Of a DNA stretch of 40,626 nucleotides, positions 28,821-37,230 are shown in pieces (within the stretch, counting starts at the first letter, position 1; each line of letters opens with the position of its first letter). The position numbers and the translations under genes were made by a program. The notes below the pieces were generated by a model, which was given only the letters and a program-made list of their open reading frames with translations, had not been told where the DNA came from and did not search any database. The DNA lies in IMG/VR virus record IMGVR_UViG_3300017786_000035, positions 1 through 40,626 of that record; one strand, 5' to 3'. The stretch is from a virus.

Positions 28821-31800
28821 CTATTCTGCTGCCATTTGCATAGCTCTACGCACTTCAGGACTAAGATCTTGTACCCGTTCGAGCTCATCGCCAGCAATAT
28901 TGTTAAGTGTCTCACTAGCAACAAACGATACCTTCTTCATTAATGGTCCAATAAGTGGGTAGTTTGTGCCTAGAAACGGGTCTACAGCCTGTTTAATGTC
29001 CCCTGATAGTACATCCTTACCTGTGCCCACAAGCGGAGCAAAAGCAGCATCTGCACCAAATCTCTGGGCATTAAGCGGTAGTTCAAGAACCCCAAGCACA
29101 CCTGACTGGCTGAGCAATCGCAACATGTCATTCTCAGACATATCCAGTGGGCTAATTGGTTCTTTCAGTCGAGATAAATCCTTGAACACTGTAGTAATGT
29201 ACGCAAATGCAAGGGCTGTGCCTAAGTAAGCAATCAAGTGGGAGTTACGTAACGCCTGTTGCTTCTTGTCACCTGTGTAGCCATTCATAAATCTACGATA
29301 GACCACACGGGACATACCAAGCATAAAGCTTGAATACTGGAACGCTACACGGGCTGTCTCCCCTGCAAATGTACCAGCTTGTAAGCCAAGACGTGATATT
29401 GCCTGTGCTCCAGCATCTGGCTCAATAACAGCCTCCTTCATGTACTGGCTGTAGAATCCACTGAGCTTACGCTGTAACGGTGTATTGTCTCCGATGGTCG
29501 ATGGTCCAATGCGGTACACGCCATCAGGAGTCTTCTCAACGTACTTGGCAAGTGACATTACCTCGTCAGGCGTAAAGCCAAACTCAGTCATGCGAGCCAT
29601 TGTCAAATCATTTATCTTACCAGCACGTAGCTGCTTAGCTAAGCCAGCTGACAGGAAGTCAATAAATATTTGTTGGTGAGCTGCAGTAAATCTGTTAAGT
29701 CCGTTTATCTCAAACAGTGCATTATTACCAGCATCAATCCAACCTATACCTTTGCCGTCTTCAGTAACAACACGGCTTGCGTAAGTTCTCATCACAAGAT
29801 CAAAGCCAGCACCCTGTGCACGATACCAAGCTTGCATCTTCTTGTTGTCACCTTTGAAGTGCGTAGCTAGTGCAGCTTTGTATGATTCTACAAATCCTGT
29901 AAACCCACGACCGTCCATGCCTAAGAAACTAAGCGTGGCAAGGCTCAAAGGCACATCAGACAATGTAGATAGCCCCGAGCCAGCAAGATATGCTAAGTTA
30001 GATACAGAGCGTACCTTCTTAAATATTGTCGACAGTTGAACGTCTGCAGGGTTGTCAAGTACGCCAGTAATCTGATCTACAGTTGCTTCAAACGTCCTGT
30101 AGCCCAATGAGCCATCATCAAGTCCATTCTGCTTAGCAACTCTCTTAATAACACCATTTGCATCGTGACCTAAGTGTTTGACTAAAGATATGCGTTCAGA
30201 ACGACCACGAATCTGCTCAAGCATCAAACGCCCAAGGCTCTTGTAGTTACCAAACTCAATACGTGCTTCAATCTCGTACTGTGGCTTGAACGCAATCTTC
30301 ATAGACTTACGGAACGAACCTACAGCAGATGGGTTAGCCACATCGGGATCTAGCTCAAACTTACCATTTACAATTTCATTGTACATAGTAGAAAGCATCG
30401 CCCTGTGATCGAACTTCACATATGCACCTTTCTTAACGCCCTTTGCTTTATCTTCAGCCAAGGTCGGTGGCTCCATAAGCCCACCGTGCAGTCTAAAAGT
30501 CCCACCAAGATCAAGCATCCGCATCATCTTAGATACAAATTCTTTCTCGGTCATAGACGCTACAACAGCTCGGTCATAACGCATCGAGTAACCTGAAAAG
30601 CCTTCACGCTGACGCATGTTAACACCGAGGTAATTAATCTCAGCCATCTGACCCTTGTTGGTCTTGCGGATAACATCAATTAACCCCTCCCAGACTGGAA
30701 TACCTTCCCAACGCTTGGGCATCTTACCAGTCGTCATTGCTGTCATAATGTCAATGTGCATCTGCTTAGACGCAGCTCTTACATCATTACCATATGTCTT
30801 TATTAGTGCTGGATTATCAAAAGCAGCTTTCTTGTACGAACTCATATAATGAGACGTATCTTCGCCTAAAAATAAAACTTCCAAATCATGCTGCGTTAGA
30901 TAATCCAACAGTGGTAGTTGGTCTTTACGAATCTGAGTTTCAACTTGACGTTGGATAGATGGTCCTAAATCAACACCAGCCCGACGGCTACCATCCATAA
31001 TAGTCTTGAGCTGAGCAAGCTTAGCCTTTGCTGTTCGTTTGCCAGACAAAGCTTCCTGCAACTTACCCTTAACGGATGCGTCGTGCATAGTACGAAGTAT
31101 CATTGCATGATCTTCTTCAACTAAGTACTTACGAACATCGGCTAACTTTTCAATAGGAGACTTGTTCTCCTGCAGTAACAGGAAACCAAGACGCTGTGCA
31201 GGTTCAAGCGGTAGACCCTTGTCCTTCAATACAGCTAACTGAGCTAAGATCTTATCGGGATCATTAAGCTTAGCTATCTTGTATATCAACCTAGAACGTT
31301 TCATCGAAGCGTCTAGATTAATTATCATATTGTTTACATCTGCAGTAGTAAGCGGAATGTTTAACTCAAAAGGACCTTCAACAAGCTCAGCAATTGCTTT
31401 CTGACGCTTAGCTTTCTCCTTTATCTTAGCTATCTCCAGAATCTTAGGTAGTAATGTATCATCCTGTGCAAGACGAGCAATAGTATCTTCAAGGTACTTC
31501 TTAGGATCAGCAGAGTACTTATCCATCTCGTTAGCACGATTATTAAAGTTATTATTTTCGTAGGTTTTTGATAATGCAGCTGGTTGAGACTGTATTGAAT
31601 CATATACGTTTACAGTTGTTATATCAGACGCTGATGGATTCTCATCATAAGCCTTCTTCAGCTTCCCAGCCAAAGACGCATCCTTCTGAAGTTCAGACAT
31701 TATCTTACCTACTTCATAAGCTACATCTTCTGGATCTAATCGTTTATCAAAAACAATCTCATCTTTACCGAGATAGCGTGCAATGTTATTTGCAATGCTG

Positions 31801-33743
31801 TTTATAAAATCAATCAGCTGACGATACAAAGACTTGTCTCCGTCATGCAATGCTCTCCAGTAGCTCTGCTGTCCCATAGCCCACTCTAACAGTAGGGCTG
31901 GTCGTTCTTGCGCAAGAGTTTTGATATCCACATCAAAGTCACCTGTCATGTACCCCTGCTCAACCAAGAACCTATTCAACCCTTCAGCAATTAACGGACT
32001 ATCTGCATAATCAGTAAGTCTAGTCAACACATCAGGCGCAAACTCTTGGAGCACGTGAATAGACTCGTGCATCATTGTTGAGTACATATCAGCAAACAAT
32101 GCATTATTAACATTGTTTCGAGTCAGCGGATCACCAAACTGAAATGGAGCTACTCTAGCAGTATCAAATACTCTATGTGGTACTTCAACTCGTATCTTAG
32201 GATCGCCTTGAAACACAGCACCTCTAGTCAAATACCCCTGTTGAATATCTTCTAAAGCTGTTAGGACTCGTCTGCCTTTCTCTATCTGCTTGCCTTTAAC
32301 TTTCAAGTTAAAGGTCTCATTAACCATATCTATGGCTTGTTGTTCAATTCGATCAAAGTAATCACCATACTTATCGTAATAGTCTGTAAGAGCCTTTTGC
32401 AGCTCAGTCTGCTTCTTGGTTACATTATCTATTACTTCTTGAGTGACAGGACGTCGATTACCATTCTCGTCAAAGATTGCATCTGCTAATTCACGCTCTA
32501 ACTTATTAACATCTGCAGTCTCTCTTAATATCTCATTAGACAAAGCATGCTCCATTTCTGGATGATTAGATGGTACACTCCTAGACTGAGATCTGTGAAC
32601 AACCTTACCTGTGTCATCTAACTCAATGTCGTACTTTTTCAATAGAGCTAAGTCATCGTCTGTAAGCTCCTTAGTCACCCTACCGCTTAACACCGCTTCA
32701 ACAATCCGACCCATTTTGTCAGTCATTGCTTTTCGGTTTTCGATCATAGGTTTATTCTGATACTCTGGATCATTCAACAGCCTACGAGAAACATCTTGTT
32801 GTATAGCAGTAAGCTTTCTATGATTCGTGTAAGAATCCAAAGCCATAAGTGCTAAGCCTAAATCATCAGGTGTTAGATTAACTCCATCTTTGTCCTTACC
32901 AGATATAAAGTCTCGTAAGCGTGGGTTGCTCATTACTGCTTCTTTAATGTTCGGATTATCATCAATAGCAGTTTGTAATGGTGTTGCAAAATCGTCTGCT
33001 TCCATTAACCCGTTAAATCTTTCAAGCTCTCTGCGTACATTACGAACCTTAGCAGCCTTACGCCCTGCAACATATCCGTGGACACCTCCGAACAATCCGC
33101 CCAGTGCTAAGTTCATACCTACAGACATTTTTAGGTGGTCTTCAGTATACTTCTCAACACCAATGTCATTTGTAGCTAGAGCATATGGTAACTCAAATGC
33201 AGCATTAACAGCTAACACATTTTTAAATGTAAGCTTGCCTTGATGGTACGCAGCTGCAAAACGATTACCTGCGGAGCTATGCATTGCAACAGCTGCTCGA
33301 CCTGCTTTAGCTGGCAACGCAAATGGAATCAAGTTAGCTATTGGGTCAGCCATACCACCAGCAAAGCTAGACACAAAGTTAGAAATCATACGATCCTCAC
33401 CCTGAATCATTTCATTCTGGCGTGCAAAGCGAGCAGCTTGTTGAATACGGAACTCAAGCTGTGCTCTATTTTCATCCCTGTACTCAAGCCCCAGTATATT
33501 ACCGTATGAGTTATCAAAGTCTTCTCTTGTGACTTTGGGACTATCTTCTCTGCCAAGTGCTTTTGTCTTAACCCAATTAGCAGCAGTCATTGTAATATTA
33601 CGGTCAAACGCAGCCTGTGCAGACTGCGCCATTCCTACAACTCTACCGTAATCAGTAGCACTATAGCCAGCTGCTTGTGACCGTTCACGAAACGTCGGTC
33701 TTTTGAACTCCGCTTCAGTATGTACTTGCCGTAATGATTGCAT
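28821..33743 (-). CDS. Large internal virion (ejection) protein with HExxH motif
   Basis: A 1640-aa protein in the position of T7 gp16 (1318 aa), which forms the periplasm-spanning ejection channel. It is largely helical, with hydrophobic stretches near residues 126-145 and 205-225 and again in the last 250 residues (SHLIAYLGTALAFAYITTVF). Residues 557-563 read MMHESIH: His559-Glu560-x-x-His563 is a zinc-peptidase signature, with Glu587 (AEGLNRF) a possible third ligand. T7's N-terminal transglycosylase signature is not evident. The start overlaps the previous stop by one base. It is probably packed in the capsid core and injected into the host. Confidence 0.8.
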   Translation of the reverse strand: MQSLRQVHTEAEFKRPTFRERSQAAGYSATDYGRVVGMAQSAQAAFDRNITMTAANWVKTKALGREDSPKVTREDFDNSYGNILGLEYRDENRAQLEFRIQQAARFARQNEMIQGEDRMISNFVSSFAGGMADPIANLIPFALPAKAGRAAVAMHSSAGNRFAAAYHQGKLTFKNVLAVNAAFELPYALATNDIGVEKYTEDHLKMSVGMNLALGGLFGGVHGYVAGRKAAKVRNVRRELERFNGLMEADDFATPLQTAIDDNPNIKEAVMSNPRLRDFISGKDKDGVNLTPDDLGLALMALDSYTNHRKLTAIQQDVSRRLLNDPEYQNKPMIENRKAMTDKMGRIVEAVLSGRVTKELTDDDLALLKKYDIELDDTGKVVHRSQSRSVPSNHPEMEHALSNEILRETADVNKLERELADAIFDENGNRRPVTQEVIDNVTKKQTELQKALTDYYDKYGDYFDRIEQQAIDMVNETFNLKVKGKQIEKGRRVLTALEDIQQGYLTRGAVFQGDPKIRVEVPHRVFDTARVAPFQFGDPLTRNNVNNALFADMYSTMMHESIHVLQEFAPDVLTRLTDYADSPLIAEGLNRFLVEQGYMTGDFDVDIKTLAQERPALLLEWAMGQQSYWRALHDGDKSLYRQLIDFINSIANNIARYLGKDEIVFDKRLDPEDVAYEVGKIMSELQKDASLAGKLKKAYDENPSASDITTVNVYDSIQSQPAALSKTYENNNFNNRANEMDKYSADPKKYLEDTIARLAQDDTLLPKILEIAKIKEKAKRQKAIAELVEGPFELNIPLTTADVNNMIINLDASMKRSRLIYKIAKLNDPDKILAQLAVLKDKGLPLEPAQRLGFLLLQENKSPIEKLADVRKYLVEEDHAMILRTMHDASVKGKLQEALSGKRTAKAKLAQLKTIMDGSRRAGVDLGPSIQRQVETQIRKDQLPLLDYLTQHDLEVLFLGEDTSHYMSSYKKAAFDNPALIKTYGNDVRAASKQMHIDIMTAMTTGKMPKRWEGIPVWEGLIDVIRKTNKGQMAEINYLGVNMRQREGFSGYSMRYDRAVVASMTEKEFVSKMMRMLDLGGTFRLHGGLMEPPTLAEDKAKGVKKGAYVKFDHRAMLSTMYNEIVNGKFELDPDVANPSAVGSFRKSMKIAFKPQYEIEARIEFGNYKSLGRLMLEQIRGRSERISLVKHLGHDANGVIKRVAKQNGLDDGSLGYRTFEATVDQITGVLDNPADVQLSTIFKKVRSVSNLAYLAGSGLSTLSDVPLSLATLSFLGMDGRGFTGFVESYKAALATHFKGDNKKMQAWYRAQGAGFDLVMRTYASRVVTEDGKGIGWIDAGNNALFEINGLNRFTAAHQQIFIDFLSAGLAKQLRAGKINDLTMARMTEFGFTPDEVMSLAKYVEKTPDGVYRIGPSTIGDNTPLQRKLSGFYSQYMKEAVIEPDAGAQAISRLGLQAGTFAGETARVAFQYSSFMLGMSRVVYRRFMNGYTGDKKQQALRNSHLIAYLGTALAFAYITTVFKDLSRLKEPISPLDMSENDMLRLLSQSGVLGVLELPLNAQRFGADAAFAPLVGTGKDVLSGDIKQAVDPFLGTNYPLIGPLMKKVSFVASETLNNIAGDELERVQDLSPEVRRAMQMAAE

Positions 33744-36616
33744 TATTTATTTTCACGGAGTTCTTTAAGTCGCTCACGCTCTTCTTTTTGTTCAGGCATC
33801 ATCCCAAACAGCTCAACGTACTTTTCAGTGCGAGATGGTTTACCTCTATAGATAATATCGTGTTGTTCTGTGGACTTATTTATTAAGTTATTTTGGTCAA
33901 AGCCCAAAGCGTTATCAACATAATAAATAAACCCTGACATTAAGCTTGTATCTGGATTTCCAAAGTTTGCAAAGACATCTGTAAGCTGAGGCATTACTCT
34001 ATCGACTACTCTGGTTGCTTTATTTACAGAGAATGAGATAGGAGTTTTGTCTGTTTCACTCGCAGGGACTTTTACATAATCATTGTTATTAGTCAACACT
34101 AATAAATATGATCTACGTTCGCTTGTGCCATCGGGATTACGGACAGATACAGGAGCACTAAATCTAGCAAGAGGTCTGCCGTTTTCATCTACGTTGTTCA
34201 ACATACCGTCAACCCAAGCCTTTTGATCCATTTCAAGTTGAGCTTCAGGTGAAGATACTCCTGCCCCTGTTGTTCCGAGACTGTAGAACATCTGAGGACC
34301 AACTAAAGTCTTTACATTGGGAACTCTTTCTTCCAAGTCTTCATAAAACTTTCTTAAGTTAACCGCAGTCCCGTATTGGTCATGTATTTGATTTAGACCT
34401 GCAGTTGCATATATGACGGACACATTCTTTAAACTTTCCTTATTGCCAATCTTTCGGTCAATCAAACCGAGTGTAGCTCTAGTAAGTGGGTTGCCACGCT
34501 CTCCCATCTTCTCACTAATATGTCCGCTCAACTCTATTGGCAGTTCAACTGAAAATCCTGAAGGAGTATGACCTATCTTTGGGATCAGCAAGTTTTGCTC
34601 ACGCATCTCTTTTCTGATATGCTCATACTGATCATCCTTGTCCATGTCTCTAAGCAGAACAATGTCTTTCTTAATAAAGCCCTTGAATATAGTCTCTAGT
34701 TGAGACACACGACTATTTTCGCCCAGATTCTCCAATGAGTCTATTTGCGTTTGCAGTGGTAATGATTGTTCAAAGTCACCAAAGTCATAGCTACTAGACT
34801 TAATACGCATCTCTGCGAGAATTTTATTTACTTCTGCAGAAGTCTCAGTTCCAGACTTATAATACGAAAACAATGTTTCAATTTGAGCTTGAGTTGAATC
34901 TACCATTGCTTCTTTCTGAGCCATAGTAGTTGCTCTCTCCATTCTTACTAGACTGTTTGCAGCCATCTTCTGAGCTGTGAAGTTTAACAACTCCATGCCC
35001 GAAAGATTACCTTTAGCTAGTTGAGATTCAGCATGGTCGAGTACATTTTGAGGATCATTTAATACAAGATTCTTTTTAACAATTGTTACTGCGTTCTCAA
35101 CTGAACCTATAGATCCTGTTGGAAATGGTTCAGCTTCCACATAAAATACACTTGGAGCTCCCTTGATGTTTGGATTCTTTATAAACTTCTGATACTCGAG
35201 TTGTGCTCGCTTATATGCGGTAGCTGCAACTTGAGGGTCTTGAGATTTTGTTTTTTCAATCAACTCTGCATGCTGAGGTGAGTAGAACTTTAAATTTTCA
35301 GGGTTTTCGCCTACTGCATTCAGACGCTTAATATTTTCAGACATCCAATCTGATAGCTTCGACTGCTCAGTAGACTGTAGGTTAAAAGCATTTAACTCAG
35401 AGCCAGATATTTCTTTTACTACATCGGCAAATGACTTACGCTCAGCATTTGGTTGGTTAGCTAGGTGTTGTAAGATCTGATAAGCTAACGCAGTAGGTTG
35501 CTCTTTTGAGCGTGCAAAGAATGCAGCCATACCCATAAGAGACTGTTTTTGAACTCTCTGGGGTCCTGTTAAATACTTATCATCTATCTTTTGTAGCTTT
35601 CGAGCAAAAGATAAACTTTCAGCGTTTGTTACGCTAGATTGTTCCATTAACAAAGCTGAATCCGAAACTAAGGCTGTCAGAGTATTCTTAGCTAGTTCTT
35701 TTTGACCATCAACATCTGTAACTTCACCAAGCTTGTCTTGGTATAGCTTATTAAAGGTTGCTAACTGGTCAGCACCAAAACCAAGCTGTTGACCATAATC
35801 GCTAAATATCTGCAAACCTGCTTGTCGTCTTTCCTCAAGTTGATCTTCTGTGATCGGTGTACCTTCAGCAAACTGATGCTCAAGAAACATCAACACTTCT
35901 GCTTGAACTTCTGTGTCAAAGTTTTCTTTATTTGTAGCACCGTTACGTGCAGCAGCTAAGACTTCATCGTTAACTATACTGTCAACAAATTCAATCATTC
36001 CAGCCCCAGTGTTACCCTCGGGATTTTCTAGATTGTTAGCGAGTACTCTGTTTTCAAGTGAATTTAAAGAATCAAGTTGTCCCTTGATTACATCCTTCTG
36101 AGCTATCTGTATCTCACTTTTATTTAACAAGCTTTGATACCGAGTATTTAAACCAATAACCGCTTTCTGTATCTTAGCTTCATCTGTTATTTCAGTAGCT
36201 GTCCCTTGAGCTCTATAGTCATTTAGATTTAAATTCTTAGGATCTAACTTCTTAAGATCATCTGTAGTCTGCCTAATACCTTCAACATCTCCAGCAGTAA
36301 TCGCTGCTTCAAGTCGATCGTATCTTTGATTAATCTGAACTTCTAATCCACTAGATGCACCAAATATAGCTAAGTCCTGAGCAGCGTTTTGTTTTTTCTC
36401 TAGCTCACGTTTAGCTTCTGCAGCTGTACGTTCTGCCTCTACCTTTGCGCGTTCTGCCTCTACCTCTGCACGTTGTTTAATACGAGCCTGCCCAGCACCA
36501 ACTTGTTGTAGTGCTTGTCCTACTTGAGTAAGTCCGCTTTGAAAGCCCGACGATTTATCAAAAGCACTGAACGGTGCTTTCTGTTGTTGGGGTGTTCCTG
36601 AAAGTCTGATAGCCAT
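33743..36616 (-). CDS. Internal virion protein (T7 gp15-like position)
   Basis: A 957-aa helical protein. Residues ~45-80 are an E/A/K coiled coil (AEVEAERAKVEAERTAAEAK). Later parts are Gln/Asn- and Leu-rich without membrane spans. It lies between the small internal protein (gp14-like) and the giant ejection protein, as gp15 does in T7 (747 aa), and is thus likely to form part of the ejection tube. It starts 3 bases after the previous stop region with leader AAATCATAATT-ATG. Confidence 0.75.
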   Translation of the reverse strand: MAIRLSGTPQQQKAPFSAFDKSSGFQSGLTQVGQALQQVGAGQARIKQRAEVEAERAKVEAERTAAEAKRELEKKQNAAQDLAIFGASSGLEVQINQRYDRLEAAITAGDVEGIRQTTDDLKKLDPKNLNLNDYRAQGTATEITDEAKIQKAVIGLNTRYQSLLNKSEIQIAQKDVIKGQLDSLNSLENRVLANNLENPEGNTGAGMIEFVDSIVNDEVLAAARNGATNKENFDTEVQAEVLMFLEHQFAEGTPITEDQLEERRQAGLQIFSDYGQQLGFGADQLATFNKLYQDKLGEVTDVDGQKELAKNTLTALVSDSALLMEQSSVTNAESLSFARKLQKIDDKYLTGPQRVQKQSLMGMAAFFARSKEQPTALAYQILQHLANQPNAERKSFADVVKEISGSELNAFNLQSTEQSKLSDWMSENIKRLNAVGENPENLKFYSPQHAELIEKTKSQDPQVAATAYKRAQLEYQKFIKNPNIKGAPSVFYVEAEPFPTGSIGSVENAVTIVKKNLVLNDPQNVLDHAESQLAKGNLSGMELLNFTAQKMAANSLVRMERATTMAQKEAMVDSTQAQIETLFSYYKSGTETSAEVNKILAEMRIKSSSYDFGDFEQSLPLQTQIDSLENLGENSRVSQLETIFKGFIKKDIVLLRDMDKDDQYEHIRKEMREQNLLIPKIGHTPSGFSVELPIELSGHISEKMGERGNPLTRATLGLIDRKIGNKESLKNVSVIYATAGLNQIHDQYGTAVNLRKFYEDLEERVPNVKTLVGPQMFYSLGTTGAGVSSPEAQLEMDQKAWVDGMLNNVDENGRPLARFSAPVSVRNPDGTSERRSYLLVLTNNNDYVKVPASETDKTPISFSVNKATRVVDRVMPQLTDVFANFGNPDTSLMSGFIYYVDNALGFDQNNLINKSTEQHDIIYRGKPSRTEKYVELFGMMPEQKEERERLKELRENK

Positions 36617-36618
36617 AA

Positions 36619-37230
36619 TTATGATTTAAAGATAGATGAGGGACCGCCCTTGAAGTTATTAGTTGATTCAGCTGCTTGACCAAGACCACTAATACCTGTA
36701 GCAACTGCACCAATTCTTTGTTGATACGCTTCAGATCTAAACTTGTACGCTTGATTAGCTGCCGATGCTAAAGTTAAATCACGATCTGCCATACCAAGAG
36801 AATATGCAAGACCCATCTGTCTGCCCATGTCTTGGTACTGCTTAAATCCTTCATAAGTCTTTTGCGATGCAGCAAAGTCAAACTCAGCAAGTTGAGTGTT
36901 AGCCTCAGTCTCAGCTGCTTTAAATACATCACTAAACGATCCACCGAACGTAGGACGGTTACGGACTTTTGCTAACTCACCTGTAAGTTTTTGAGATAAA
37001 GCTTTACGGGCAACAGCTGACTGTTGCATACCAACATTCTTCTCTAACTCAGTAGCCGATTGTTGGAACGCAATATCATTCTGCTTGCCGACCATGTTGT
37101 TAACAGCCACCTGAGCATTGTACTTGCCCTGTGCCTCTGCTGCGCGTGCAGCGTCATCAGCAGCTTTAGCTGCATCAAGCTGTCCCTTCACGGAAACAGC
37201 TGTTCCTACTAGTGCGATTGCGGTAGCCAT
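36619..37230 (-). CDS. Internal virion protein (T7 gp14-like position)
   Basis: A 203-aa protein, Ala/Gln-rich and helical. Its N-terminus is MATAIALVGTAVSVKGQLDA, weakly hydrophobic, then 'AADDAARAAEAQGKYNAQVA' and a central 'SFSDVFKAAETEANTQLAEF'. T7 gp14 is 196 aa with similar composition and forms the outer-membrane part of the ejection channel. It is directly downstream of tail tubular B with a one-base overlap (TAATG). Confidence 0.7.
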   Translation of the reverse strand: MATAIALVGTAVSVKGQLDAAKAADDAARAAEAQGKYNAQVAVNNMVGKQNDIAFQQSATELEKNVGMQQSAVARKALSQKLTGELAKVRNRPTFGGSFSDVFKAAETEANTQLAEFDFAASQKTYEGFKQYQDMGRQMGLAYSLGMADRDLTLASAANQAYKFRSEAYQQRIGAVATGISGLGQAAESTNNFKGGPSSIFKS

